Assembly: GCF_030052815.1 (NCBI RefSeq)
Contig: NC_079510.1
Span: 32,813,823-32,877,822, forward strand
From: Hevea brasiliensis
Lineage: Eukaryota; Streptophyta; Magnoliopsida; Malpighiales; Euphorbiaceae
DNA: 64,000 bases
Reading direction: 5' to 3'
A program made the translations under genes and the position numbers. The notes under the pieces were generated by a model, which saw only the letters and a list, made by a program, of their open reading frames with translations, searched no databases and was not told the DNA's origin. This document shows, piece by piece, positions 1 through 11,650 of the stretch (its first letter is position 1; each line of letters starts with the position of its first letter).

Positions 1-2147
1 CCTCTCGCCGCGCTGCCGCGACCCCAGCCCTCTCTACTCGCTGGCGCGCTGCCCCAGCACCTCCCTACCGCCGACCGGCTCTCCAGGCAGCCGAAAAACG
101 CGTGCGAAACCTCCCCCAACGCGCAGCTCATTGCTTCGCCTTCCCGGCCAAAATCCGGCCGATCCGGCCACTGATTGGACCGGGTCTTGTGTCAAACCTC
201 ATCTAGACCTTGAGAGCTTTTCATAGACACCAAGAACACCAAAATCTATCGAGCGGTTTGCCCAATTTTTTTCCGGAAAGTTTTAGCCAATTTTAACTTT
301 TGGACTAGATTTCTCGCAAACCATGAACCCCACGAGAAAACCGAGAGTACCGGAGAGCTCCACTCGTCGAGAGCTTCGCGGCAATATAAATTTCAAAATT
401 TTCTGATACCGTTTTTCGGTGGGTCCTATGAAATTTTGTAGTATTTTTTCGAGCACTAAATAAGCTTAGAAAATTCCGTAAAAATTATATACTAACCCTC
501 GTGTTGTGGGCTTCGTGTAGGTACCTTCAATTCGTGGAAATTCAACGGTTGCCCAGGTCTGTAAATTTTAGGCCAGACAGACAGGCTACCGAAAAAGTCT
601 TGGAATTGGGTCGAGATTTTGGCTAACGTACTGTTATCAGACGTCCCGAGTGCGTTCCTGAGGTCGGAATCGACATAGGTAAACTCGAACCTTACTTTTT
701 CTTAATTATCTAGTGTTTGAATTGGATTAAAAATCCATAGAATATTCGTGGTAGCTTAGAAAATTATAATTCCTTTTGCATTAGCTTAGCAATAATGCTA
801 AGGACCGCGGGGCAAAGTTTTAGAATTTTTAGAGCTCATTTGGGTAGTTTTTGCAAAAGGGCTAATTATAAGGACTAAACTGTAATTTTTCATATTATGA
901 TTTTTGACTATTTGGATGGGCCCAGGAGGGGCTATGTGATGTGATTGAGTTGTGGATGTATGGTTTGTGGATATAGAAGTACATTTTAAGCCCTTTTGCA
1001 AGTTGGATAGGTGCTAGGTATAGGGGAGATTCTGCCGGATTTTCGGCACGACTTATGATATCTTTGATCTTTTCATAGTTTGTATTGAGTCAAATGTATT
1101 AAATAATTGTAATAAAATTTTCAGGTGAGCCGGGACAGCCTTTCTCCTCCGCCTAGTCGCCATAGTGACTTCGGTTGAGTCTGTGAGTAAAATATTAATT
1201 TTAATTGTAATTTCGATATTACTATATGTTTAAGCATGCTCATACATTACTTATAAATATGTATCTATGTAGTTAAACACTAGGCACGTTTTACATTGCA
1301 TTCATAAATGTTGAAGTGCCATGGATATTGTTGTGGTAAATTGGAGCAGTGTGTGTGCGTGGCGTGCGTGTGATATGGTATTGGTTATGGATAGGACGGG
1401 TAGACACGGCTTGAGAGACCCTTGTTGGCAGAGGTTGGATTAAGTGGGCTATATAGGGGATCAACTCCCGTATATGTATTGTTTGACAGTGTTGGGTGCG
1501 TGAGTGCTCCAATTTGCCTTTTTGATGTGATTTGTATGAAATTTATGACGAAGTTGCATTTCACTCCACAGGGTGCATTAGCTTTAGATAGCTATAGAGA
1601 TTATGGTTAAAATTGATATTTTACTCTCTGAGTCAAATACTCACTCCTGTTCATCTATTTTTCTAGGCTACAGAAGGATTATTGTTGTGGCTAACCTGCT
1701 CTTCTTCTTCGCAGGTCCATTGATAGTATTTAATGTGTTTTGTACCATTGAGTTAAATTCTTAGACTCCGCATGTGTTATAAGCACTTATTTTGTTTTGG
1801 GCCCGTATTATAAAAGTTATGTTGGATCTGTAAAATTATTAACTGTATGCATGATGGGATTAGATGAGGGAGCTGAGCTCCCATTTGAGTTATTACATTT
1901 TGATTATGTGGAGGGTGAGCTGAGCTCTCCAAATTATTATATATTGTGTTTACAAGTCGGGCGAGTCAAAAACTTTCCGTTAAATAGTCCATTTTATGGC
2001 CAGACTCTGTCTAGTTGAATTCTTGAAATGGAGCCGAAATGGGCCTTAGAGTTGGGTTGAGGAATAGTTAGGCTTACTATAGGCCTCGGGGGCTTTAAGC
2101 TGGCCCAGGTCCTAGTGCAGGTCCGGCCCATAGGTTAGGCCGTAACA
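1..2147 (+). repeat. 5' LTR of element A (left part outside window)
   Basis: Bases 1-1169 align with 7611-8790 (for example the ccccagccct, gcatagg/gacatagg and gtgacttcgg blocks). The LTR ends in ccgtaaca at 2147, four bases before the primer-binding site, and the matching start TGTAACACCC is seen in the 3' copy at 7196. The part from 1170 to 2147 has no counterpart in the window because the 3' copy is truncated. Full length would be about 2.5 kb. Confidence 0.9.
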
Positions 2148-2151
2148 AATA

Positions 2152-2163
2152 TGGTATCAGAGC
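2152..2163 (+). other. Primer-binding site of element A (tRNA-iMet type)
   Basis: TGGTATCAGAGC, the sequence complementary to the 3' end of plant initiator tRNA-Met, sits four bases after the LTR terminal CA. It fixes the LTR boundary and the + orientation of the element. Confidence 0.93.
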
Positions 2164-2375
2164 TTAGGCTCCAGATTCATAGGGAATATTTGTCTAAAGT
2201 GTTGGGAAGAGTCTAATAGGAGTTACATGCAGAGAATAGGGTCCACATTCGTCTTGCATTGTCATCTTTGCTCCTAGTTTCTGCTTTATATAAGTGTGTG
2301 TAAATATAAGTCTATAGAGTTGTGTAACATGCCATTTTAAAATTTTGTGGGCTAATGCTGCTGAATTTCAGGAAA

Positions 2376-3715
2376 ATGCATACAAGTAGAAGAGCTGCCA
2401 CTGCACCAGAACTAGATGTGCCTAACGAGGTGTCGGCACAGTATGAGGCACCTGCACCGAGGAGGTGGGGTAGGAGGCCTAGAGCTGCTCAAGTAGAAGA
2501 GCAGCTGCCATCAATTCAGGATCAGTCTTTTATGGCGTAGGGTTCCATGGACCCAATGGCAACTACCTTAGCCGGGTTGCAGAGAACCATCGATATGATG
2601 GCATAGTATATGGTCCACCCTCCTTAACAGCAGCAGTCCACCACACCAAGAGGGGAACCTTACAAACAAATAATTAATTTTAAGAAGTTGGTGCCTGGTA
2701 CTTATGATGTATTAGACGATGCCTATCGATTTTTGGATTCCTGCCAATAGGCAGGGATGGAGTTGCAATTGACTGATGGGAGGCTTATAGAGTGTGTGCA
2801 GGATGCATTGGGCTAGTGCCAAGACAGTGGATGACAGACTACGTACTACCTCATATTGAAGGTTTGTCTTGGAATCAGTTTGTGGAACTATTTATCAACA
2901 GGTTTGTGCTAGAAAGTTTCAGAGATCAAAAGTAGTAGGCTTTTGAGGCCTTAAGACAGAATGACAGATCTGTAGATGAATATGCTATAGAGTTTCTTAA
3001 ACTAAGCAGGTATGCCCCTACAGCAGTGGCTACAGAAAGTATGAAGGTAAAAAGGTTCCTAAAGGGGCTGGACAAGAGGTATGCAAAACTGGCCATGATG
3101 TCTGATTAGTCTTTTGATATGGTAGTTGATCGAGCCTAACAGATTGAGATTAGCTGTACAGGAGATGACAGTGGAAGAGCAAAGAAGAATAGAGTAGAAG
3201 GTTCTTTAGGTGTTCCCTACACGAGTACCACAGATAGTGGCGGCCAAGGTCACTACAAAGGAAGAGGTAGAAGCAACAAGAAGGGTGGTTTTAAACACAA
3301 ATCTCGAGGATTTAGACCAGGGTACAGATTCAACAGTGATCACAGTTCGAGTTATAGCAGTTCTGGGTCTGGTTCAGGATCCTCCTTTGCACCTTGCGCA
3401 CTGTGTGAAAGGGGACATTCAGGACGTTGTATGATGGGTTTAGGAGTATGTTTTCGATGTGGCCAGCCGGGTCACTTTGCTAGAGAATGTCCAATGTTCA
3501 GCGAGCCACAGATGGGGTCACAGGGTTCTGCTGCAAATGCTCCTTGTCAGTTATATCCGGGTGCTTCCAGCATAGCAGGCAGTCAATTCAGTGGCCAACA
3601 AGGCTGAGGACAAGAAGGACGTGAATTTAGAGGCAAATCAGGAGGTAGAAGTCAATATCAGGGTTTTGCAACGCAGAGTAGGGGTCAAGCTCGAGTTTTC
3701 ACCCTGACCCACTAG
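2376..3715 (+). pseudogene. gag: gag of element A with double zinc knuckle, decayed
   Basis: This encoded the structural Gag that packages the element RNA. The chosen start is the ATG at 2376 (MHTSRRAATAPE), ahead of a basic, proline-rich N terminus. The retrotransposon gag core at about 2680-3130 is spread over several frames and interrupted by stops. At about 3398-3492 two cysteine clusters are visible: CALCERGHSGRC followed by CFRCGQPGHFAREC, the latter a perfect CX2CX4HX4C knuckle. Most stops lie where a CAG or CAA codon would be expected (for example at 2585 and 2749), so C-to-T decay explains them. No functional product is possible. Confidence 0.85.
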
Positions 3716-4138
3716 GATGCTCAGGCTTCCAATATAGTTGTGACCGGTATTCTTCTAGTCTGTTCCTATGAGGCTCATGTTTTGATAGATCCGGATGCTA
3801 CGCACTCATTTGTCTCCCCAGTGTTTGCCATGAGATTAGGTAGGAACCCTACAACTTTAGAATGCCCTTTGTGTGTAGCTACCTCGCTTAGTGACAACAT
3901 AGATATAGATATGGTTTTTCCGGGAAGTCCAGTAGTAGTGGATGGAAGGATCCTCCCAGCAGACTTGGTTCCTTTACCAGTAATGGATTTCGATGTAATT
4001 TTGAGAATGGATTGGTTGACAACTCATTATGCCACTTTAGACTGCAGAAACAAAAAGGTGTATTTCCACATACCTGGTGTGGAAGAGTTTAGCTTTGATG
4101 TGACAGGAGTGTGGCTCCATATAATTTGGTGTCAATAA
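3716..4138 (+). pseudogene. Aspartic protease domain of element A
   Basis: This is a retropepsin-like domain that would cut the Gag-Pol polyprotein. The open stretch from 3740 reads VTGILLVCSYEAHVLID and then PDATHSFVSP. In this lineage the active site is normally D-P-G-(A/S)-THSF, so the conserved glycine is replaced by aspartate here. The downstream flap-like region ends in VILRMDWL, where the usual form is VILGMDWL. The domain follows gag directly and runs into RT after a frame change near 4110. Confidence 0.85.
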
Positions 4139-5620
4139 TTAGTGCTAGAAAAATGTTGAGGCGTGGATGTCAAGGGTATTTGGCATTAGTGAGAGATACA
4201 TCTGTAGAAGGTGTCAACATGGAAAATGTTCCTGTTGTCAGAGAATTCATGGATGTATTCCTTGAGGAGCTTTCAGGGTTACCACCAGGAAGGGAAATAG
4301 AGTTCCGCATTGATGTTGTGCCGGGTATAAACCCCATATCAATGCCGCCTTACAGGATGGCACCGGCAGAATTGAAAGAGCTAAAAGAGCAATTATAGGA
4401 GCTTTTGGACAAGGGTGTCATACATCCGAGCACTTCACCCTAGGGCACTCCTGTTCTATTTGTGAGAAAGAAAGATGGGTCATTGAGGTTGTGTATTGAT
4501 TATAGACAGCTGAACAAGATGATTGTGAAGAATAAGTATCCACTTCCTCGGATCGATGATCTGTTTGATCAGCTCCAAGGGGCTAGATTCTTTTCCAAAA
4601 TATACCTACAATCAGGCTACCATCAATTGAGAATCAAGAATGAGGATGTGTCCAAGATAGCATTCAGGACAAGATATGGTCATTATGAGTTCTTGGTGAT
4701 TTCTTTTGGACTCATTAATGCACCAGCAGCCTTCATGGACTTGATGAACAGGGTGTTCAGGTCATTCCTAGACCATTTTGTCATCGTATTCATAGATGAC
4801 ATTTTGGTATGCTCTCGAACCGAGGAAGAACATGTGTGGCATTTGAGGATGGTGTTGTAGAATTTGAGGGAGTACCAGTTATATGCCAAATTTTCAAAAT
4901 GTGAATTTTGGCTAGAAAGCATCTCATTCTTGGGACATGTGGTTTCTAGTGAAGGCATTCAAGTGAATCCCAAAAAAATTGAGGCTGTGACTGATTGGCT
5001 TAGGCCTACAACAGTCACTGAGGTGCGAAGTTTTCTGGGCCTAGTTGGTTACTATAGGCATTTTGTGCAAGATTTTTCCAGGATAGCAGCTCTCCTAACT
5101 AAGTTAACTCGGAAGGATGTTCCATTCATTTGAACAGATAATTGTGAGGAGAGTTTTCAGAAGCCTAAGGAGAGTCTAACCACTGCCCCTGTATTGACAT
5201 TACCGATGAGTGGTGAAGGATATACCGTGTACTGTGATGCCTCCAGAGTTGGCTTAGGGTGTGTTTTGATGCAAAATGGAAAAGTAGTGGCTTATGCTTC
5301 AAGGTAGCTAAAGAGGCATGAGCAGAACTTCCCACCCATGATTTGGAAATGGCGGCTGTAATATTTACACTAAAGATCTGGAGACACTACCTGTATGGTG
5401 AAGTGTGCGAGATATATACCGACCACAAGAGTTTGAAGTACATCTTCCAATAGAGGGATTTAAATTTGAGACAGAGGAGATGGATGGAGCTTCTGAAAGA
5501 CAATGATTGTACCATCCAGTACCACCCTGGGAAGGCCAATGTAGTAGTAGATGCTTTGAGCAGAAAATCTTCTGGCAGCTTGGCGCGCATATCAGCAAAG
5601 AAGAGACCATTGATTTAGAA
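4139..5620 (+). pseudogene. pol: Reverse transcriptase and RNase H of element A
   Basis: RT motifs in order: the LPPGREIEFRID entry region (about 4282), [18 protein letters not shown] (about 4465-4520), [15 protein letters not shown], and the catalytic box FIDDILV at about 4790 with both aspartates present. RNase H begins with the YCDAS motif at about 5230 and continues past [10 protein letters not shown] and YHPGKANVV to the A-L-S-R-K box at about 5560. Stops at 4396, 4441, 4858 and 5132 and a frameshift near 5338 break the frame. The catalytic residues survive but the polyprotein does not. Confidence 0.9.
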
Positions 5621-7140
5621 AGTACATGAGTTGATGAATCAAGGTCTGATCTTAGATCTTTTAGATGAGGGGGTATTGTTGGCCCATTTTTCAGTGAGAC
5701 CAGACCTGCGAGATAGAGTCAGAGTTTCCCAGCATAGAGACCAACAATTGATGAAGATCATATAAAAAGTACAGCAGGGTGAAGGTGGTGAGTTTGGATT
5801 TGCCAATGATGGCACCCTTATGCAAGGTTCCAGGATATGTGTGCCCGACGTGGACGATTTCAGAAATAAAATTATGCGAGAGGCACACTATACATTATAC
5901 AATGTCCACCCAGGCTCCACCAAGATGTACCATGATGTGAAAGATAGCTATTGGTAGAATGGCATGAAGAGGGACATAGCAGACTTTATGTTCAAATGCT
6001 TGACTTGTCAGAAGGTGAAGTTTGAATACCAGAGGCCATCAGGGAAGCTGCAAGAGCTCCCTATCCCGGAATGGAAGTGGGAAATGATTACTATGGACTT
6101 TGTGACTGGGTTGCCTCATACCACGCGGGGATATGATTCGATATGGGTAATTATCGACCGTCTGACTAAATTAGCTCATTTCTTGCCTGTGAAGACCACA
6201 TATTCTGTTACACAGTACGCTCGGCTCTATATTCGAGAAATAGTCAGATTGCATGGAGTTCCTACTTCCATAATATTTGACAGAGGGCCCCAGTTCACTT
6301 CTCAGTTTTTGAGGAAGTTGCAGGAGGCACTTGGCACACAGTTGAACTTTAGTATCGCTTTCCACCCTCAGACAGACAGGCAGTCCGAGAGGACAATCCA
6401 AACACTGGAAGACATGCTTTGCATGTGTGTTTTGGATTTTGGAGGTCAATGGGATTAGCTACCCTTGGTGCAGTTTGCCTACAACAACAGTTATCATTCT
6501 AGCATAGGGATGGCACCCTATGAGGCACTATATGGCAGAAAGTATAGGTCTCCTCTATGTTGGATGGAAATGGAAGAAGTGAGGTTACATGATGTGGACC
6601 TAGTGCAGTACACTTCAGAGATAGTTCCTTTAATCAGGGAATGATTGAAAATAGCTTTTAGTAGGTAGAAAAGTTATGTAGATCCCAAACGGAGGGATAT
6701 AGAGTTTACAGTAGGCGATTACGTGTTCTTGAAGGTTTCTTCGATGAAGAGAGTCATGAGATTTGGAAAGAAGAGCAAGTTGGCACCTCGGTATATTGGA
6801 CATTTTGAGGTTATTGATAGAGTTGGAGTAGTTGCCTACCGGTTAGAGTTACCACCCAACCTTTCTCATGTTCATCCTATATTTCACATCTCCATGCTCA
6901 GGAAATACATTCCTGATCCTTCTCATGTGCTACAGCTGGATATAGTAGAACTGAAGGAAGATTTGACGTTTGAGGAGCAACCTGTAGTCATAGTAGACTA
7001 CCAAGTGAGGCAGCTAAGATGAAAACAGATCCCTATGGTTAAGGTTTTGTGGAGGAGCCAGTCAGTGGAAGAGTGCACCTGAGAGTCAGAGCGGGACATG
7101 CGTAGCAAGCACTCTTATTTATTCAATGTGTAATTCTGTA
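5621..7140 (+). pseudogene. Integrase and chromodomain-like tail of element A
   Basis: The integrase zinc-binding region is seen at about 5880-6020 (HPGSTKMY ... CLTCQ). The catalytic core has its first aspartate in TMDFVTGLP (about 6090), its second in FDRGPQFTS (about 6278) and its glutamate in RQSERTIQ (about 6380), so the D-D-35-E triad is readable. The GPY/F-like region RYIGHFEVI (about 6790) is followed by HPIFHISMLRKYI and a chromodomain-like tail with EEQPVVIVDYQVRQLR and then VKVLWRSQSVEE. Stops interrupt at 5956, 6457 and 7020. In chromoviruses this tail is thought to guide integration to heterochromatin; that role is from the family. Confidence 0.88.
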
Positions 7141-7180
7141 TTTTATTCTGCCTTGTGTAAAATTCGAGGATGAATTTTTT

Positions 7181-7195
7181 GTAAGGGGGAATGAA
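7181..7195 (+). other. Polypurine tract of element A
   Basis: gtaagggggaatgaa lies immediately before the 3' LTR start TGTAACACCC at 7196. A purine run in this place primes plus-strand DNA synthesis in LTR retrotransposons. Confidence 0.85.
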
Positions 7196-8790
7196 TGTAA
7201 CACCCCTAATTTTTTTATTTATTATTTTGTGGGTAAATATTAATATTTTATTTTATTTAAATTTTAGGAAATTATTTAAAAATTTTCTGATTTTAGAAAT
7301 TAGGTTCGATTTATAAAAAATATAAAACTTTGATGATTTTTAAAAATTAATTTAAAGACCACGTGGCAAGACTAAAAATATATTTGGACTCTACGAATTT
7401 TTTTGAGTTTTTTAGAAATTTTTCAGAATTTTTGGGCCTAGTTTTCGGTCCCAAGGCAGAGTAAGAAATTTAAAATTTTGTATCCTGAATCGGACCGGCC
7501 GAATCGAACCGGACTGGATCAGTCGAATCGGATAGGCCACTTCTCTTTTCTTCCTTACTCGCGCACGCGCCCGACGCTTCATCTCCCTTTCCCATTTTCT
7601 CTCTCCTCTCACCTCCTTTCGCTGCGCTGCTGCCACCCCAGCCCTCCCCACTCGCTGGCGTGCCACCCCAGCACCTCCTCACCACCGGCCGGCACTCCAG
7701 GCCCGAAAAACACGCGTGAAACCTCCCCAACGCGCAGCGCATCGCTTCACCTTCCCAGCCAAAATCCAGTCGATCCGGCCATCGATGGGATCAGGTCTTG
7801 TGTCAAATCTCATCTACACCTTGAGAGCTTTCCATAGACACCAAGAACACCAAAATCCATCTAACGGTTTGTCCAATTTTTATCCAGGAATTTTTAGCCA
7901 ATTTCGACTTTTGGGCTAGATTTTTCGCAAACCGTGAACCCTACGAGAAAACCGAGAGTACCAGAGCACTCCACTCGTCGAGAGCTTTGCGACAATATAA
8001 ATTTCAAAATTTTTTGACCGTTTTTTGGTGGGTCCCAAGAACTTTGTAGTATTTTTTCGAGCATTAAATAAGTTTAGTATTTTTTCGAACTTTGAAAAAA
8101 TTATATACTAACCCTCGTGTTGTGGGCTTCATGTAGGTACCTTCAATTCGTGGAAATTCAACGGTTGCCTAAGTATGTAAATTTTGGGCCAGATAGACAG
8201 GCTACCGAAAAAGTCTTAGAATTGGGTAGAGATTTTGGCTACCCCACCGTTGTCAGACGTTCCGAGCGCGTTCCCGAGGTCGGAATCGGCATAGGTAAAC
8301 CCGAACCTTACTTTTTCTGAATTATCTAGTGCTTGAATTGGATTAAAAATCCATAGAATATTCGTGGTAGCTTAGGATATTATAATTCCTTTTGCATTAG
8401 CTTAGTAATAATGTTAAGGACCGCAGCACAAAGTTTTAGAATTTTTAGAGCTCATTTGGGTAGTTTTTGCAAAATGATTAATTATAAGGACTAAACTGTA
8501 ATTTTTCATATTATGATTTTTGACTGTTTGGATGGGCCCAAGAGGGGCTTTGTGATGTGATTGAGTAGTGGGTGTATGGTTTATGGATATAGAAGTGCGT
8601 TTTAAGCCCTTTTGTAGGTTGGGTAGGTGATAGGTATAGGGGAGACTCTGCAGGATTTTCGACACAACTTAGGATATCTTTAGTCTTTTCTTAGTTTATA
8701 TTGAGTCAAATGTATTTAATAATTGTAATAAATTTATCAGGTGAGCCAGGACAGTCTTCCTCCTCTGCCCAGCCACCATAGTGACTTCGG
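7196..8790 (+). repeat. 3' LTR of element A, truncated
   Basis: It starts TGTAACACCC after the polypurine tract and matches the 5' LTR from 7611 onward, with visible substitutions and small indels throughout. The match ends at gtgacttcgg (8781-8790); the 5' copy continues for another 978 bp that is absent here and does not reappear after the adjoining block. The 3' end was therefore lost by deletion or rearrangement, not split by a clean insertion. The short ORFs within it are not genes. Confidence 0.9.
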
Positions 8791-9379
8791 ATGATGTTGA
8801 CACCATATTTTGGCCGATCCCCAGAATTAATAAACTTTGAAATCGATCCCCAGTACTAAATCTCTCTGTGCTAGATAACCACATTTCCGATCTCTCCTCA
8901 TAAGGAATTGAATCAATGCTAAGTCCTCACATCAGTCAAAGCCTTACCGGTCTATTAAATCACTCACTGATCTCTCAAACCCATTGTCGAATCTCCTGAC
9001 CAGTCAAGTATATTCCTGATCTCTGTTGACAAACGAAATTGAACTAACACTAGATCTTTGTTACCATTTTTGTTGCCGATCTCCCTTTCAAAAGTTTAAG
9101 AATAATCAAAGGTTCCGTTCCGGTTTAATGATGATCCCGATCTTAAATGTTCAAGCCCAAATTTCTAATTTTAATCAAGTCCCGTTTAGCGTTGGTTCCC
9201 TACCGATCTCATGCTCATTGTGTTTTCCGATCTCTCACACTTAGGTTAATAATCACTTTCAGTTATTTCAACATACTCAGACAATCAAGTGTTTAAATAA
9301 TTTAGAAATTTTTCGATCACAACCATTCATCGAACAAAAAAGGCATTCCATTTCATTTCATTTCAAGAATTTGTACAAG

Positions 9380-11215
9380 TTATTCAGCTGGAGGATCACC
9401 CCTAGCCTGATCTACATCTTGTCCGTCCCCTCTCTCACCCTCAGCCTCCTCCTCACTCTCCTCACCTTCATCATCGGGAGCCAGGTTGGTCATCCAGGAG
9501 AAGTCCTCCTCAGGGTAACGCTTCTTGAGCTCAGCCAGGAGATCTCTGTGAGCATTCACATAAGCGCCGGCCACTCCAATCACTATCTCTTCTTCTTTCA
9601 CCTTGAGCTCCTCAGCAAGGTGAGCGAGTTGAGCCGCTTCATCGGCCCGGAGCGCTTGCACTTCTTCAAAAGCGCGAGCTTACTCGGCCAGCTTGTCCTC
9701 ATAGAACTTCATTTGCCCCTCAATTTGAGATATGTAGCCCTGAGCGGATGAAAGTTGAGATCGGAGGGAAGTTGCCTCATGACCCATCCTCTCGACCTCT
9801 TTACCCAGGTGATGCGCCTTCTCCTGTATGATGTGCTGGTTCACCAGGCACTCCACGTTCAAGCTCATGGATCGGGTCAAGATATCATCAAGGTTATCCG
9901 GAGACAGCCTATCCCGATCTTCTCGAAGACAGATAGAGGACGCCAAGACCTTGGCGAAACCAGGGTTTTCTCGAACCGTACGATTCTTCTCCAGTGAGTG
10001 AACTAAGACTTGGGCACCGCGGGAGATAGTCCTCACGTTAGGTTGAGAAGAACCCTCTTCTGCATTCAGAGCAACTGGAGGAGGTGGAGGCGGCTCTTCC
10101 CGGCGAGGAGGGGATCGGACCACTTCTGCGATCACCGGTCCTGAAGGTTGAGACGAGCTTTGTATTTCCCCGGGCTCATGCCTGGGTGTCTGCATTTCCT
10201 CAACTCGCTTCATCTCCCGTACCTTCCGGGAGATCTCCCTCTTTCGCTTTCGGCTCTCCTTGGAGGCTTCGCCGCTGGCCATACCTGCACAAAGAAGAGG
10301 TCAGTGAGATCGCTAAGGTCCTGAGATCTGAGATGTAGAAAATACCGATGCCGAGGTTAGAGAGCTGGAGTCCGCTATCTTTGCCGGTGATCAATTCCAT
10401 AGTCCAATGGTGCAGCTCGGTGGTCACTGCATCCAAGCAAGAGAACTTCTCTCTGGACGCCTGCTCCTTTAACTCCATCACCATGGCGCCCTCTTCCCTA
10501 TTCAACACGAGACGTTTCGGAATTAAAGGGCCTTGGTGTAGCCAGCTACGAGGGAAACCCTCAAAGCCGTTCGGAATTTTGCTCCTTAGAATGAAGAAGC
10601 GGTTCTTCCGATTTTCGAGGAGGAGGCGGTCGATGAAGAGCCCGCAATGTGGCTTCGCCTGGAAAAACCAGTACTCGTCGTCCTTTCGACGAGTTAACCT
10701 ATGCAGTTCGGCGAATACCTTAGGCGTAGGACGGAATCCCTTAGCTCGACAGAGACCTCGAAAGGCTACTAAGATTCGCTACGAGTTCGGGTGAACTTGA
10801 GCTATGCACACTTGGAAAATTTTTAAGACTTCCTTAAGTCGTCAAGAGGGAACCGCAGCCCGGCTTTCAACTGTTCTTCGTATACCATAATCATGTCGTT
10901 CTCTTCGAAGAAATGATCGGCCCGGAGATCACCGTGACACCGGATAAGTTCATAAGAATCGGGCTCAATGTTATACTCCTTGCTGAATGACTGCAGATTG
11001 GTTTCTTGAAGGACCGATGGCAGCTCGTCCATGGGAAGATTCTCTTTCCCTGAAGAAGGTGCATGCCTTGATGACGTCACTTGTTCCCGAGCTGGGACGG
11101 AGACTCTAGGAGGTTCAAGTCGCGCCCTTGGCCCGACCACCTCTTCTTCATCAGATGACCACGAGAACTGGATGGAAGGAGGACTCGCCGCTCTCTGACC
11201 TTCGGCGCCGCTCAT
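9380..11215 (-). pseudogene. Transposase_28-like ('putative gypsy type transposon') protein, broken
   Basis: Start ATG at 11215 (MSGAEGQRAA), about 157 bases downstream of a TATAAATA box. An acidic, low-complexity N terminus leads into the family core: FFEENDMIMVYEEQLKAGLRFPL, then after a -1 frameshift near 10827 the IFQVCIAQV and LVAFRGLCRAKG segments, and KPHCGLFIDRL. A stop (TAG where TGG is expected) lies near 10782. A candidate 61-nt intron (GT at 10345, AG at 10285) joins the core in frame to MASGEASKESRKRKREI, a basic then coiled-coil region (about 9700-9900) and an acidic tail ending at 9380. A second stop lies at 9680. Function is unknown; the family occurs as an extra ORF in plant gypsy elements. 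Confidence in family is good, in the splice model moderate. Confidence 0.72.
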
Positions 11216-11371
11216 TTTCAAAGGAAATAAAGAATTTAAACTAAAAGAAGGATCAAAACCCTTACCGGAGCTTGATCGGAGTCAGAAGAGCTTGAGAAAA
11301 CGAGAGGATTTTGAAGTTGTTCGCGAGAAGCTGAAAATAACACAAGAGAGCAAATGGCTAACCCCCACCCC

Positions 11372-11379
11372 TATTTATA
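11372..11379 (-). promoter_or_regulatory. TATA box for the Transposase_28-like gene
   Basis: Read on the minus strand this is TATAAATA followed by GGGG and a pyrimidine-rich leader containing CTCTCGTTTTCTC. The predicted start of transcription about 30 bases downstream gives a leader of roughly 125 bases before the ATG at 11215. It suggests a promoter separate from any LTR. Confidence 0.6.
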
Positions 11380-11650
11380 CTTGTCCGAGCATTTAATGCT
11401 CACGGTATCCCAGGCGGTGCATCGATCAGCGAGATCTGCCAGCTGTTTCTGACACGTCTCATGAATATTCCGGAAATTCCATAAAGAGATCGGCTAATTA
11501 GAGATCGGCAGATTAAGATAAATCTTTTGAATTGCGGATCGATTTAGGGTCATTTAAATTAAAGGTCAGATCGGATAAATACTTCAGAGATCGAAAAATA
11601 ATTAATACAATAATAATAAGACGATAATTGACAAATAAAATCTTTATTTC

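Larger units (their letters stand above)
1..8790 (+). mobile_element. Ty3/gypsy retrotransposon A, Tekay/Del-like, truncated at both ends
   Basis: The order is partial 5' LTR, PBS, gag with zinc knuckles, protease, RT, RNase H, integrase, chromodomain-like tail, PPT and partial 3' LTR, all on the + strand. Domain order PR-RT-RH-IN is that of Ty3/gypsy. The C-terminal tail after integrase (VKVLW...SVEE motif near 7040-7070) is typical of chromoviruses of the Tekay/Del clade. The left end lies outside the window (about 420 bp of LTR missing, judged by alignment with the 3' copy). The 3' LTR stops at 8790, where the sequence switches to an unrelated block. Many in-frame stops and frameshifts make it inactive. 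Clade assignment is from motif recognition, not a tree. Confidence 0.93.

Noticed and set aside
1291..2018. Several 60-75 codon frames in the 5' LTR of element A
   Set aside because: They lie in LTR sequence, have no domain, and overlap on both strands; chance frames.
7412..7919. Arginine- and proline-rich frames on both strands
   Set aside because: Located in the GC-rich part of the 3' LTR of element A; composition alone explains them.
9371..10794. Plus-strand frames (9371-9751, 10084-10338, 10348-10794)
   Set aside because: Antisense shadows of the Transposase_28-like gene, which has the recognisable protein on the minus strand.
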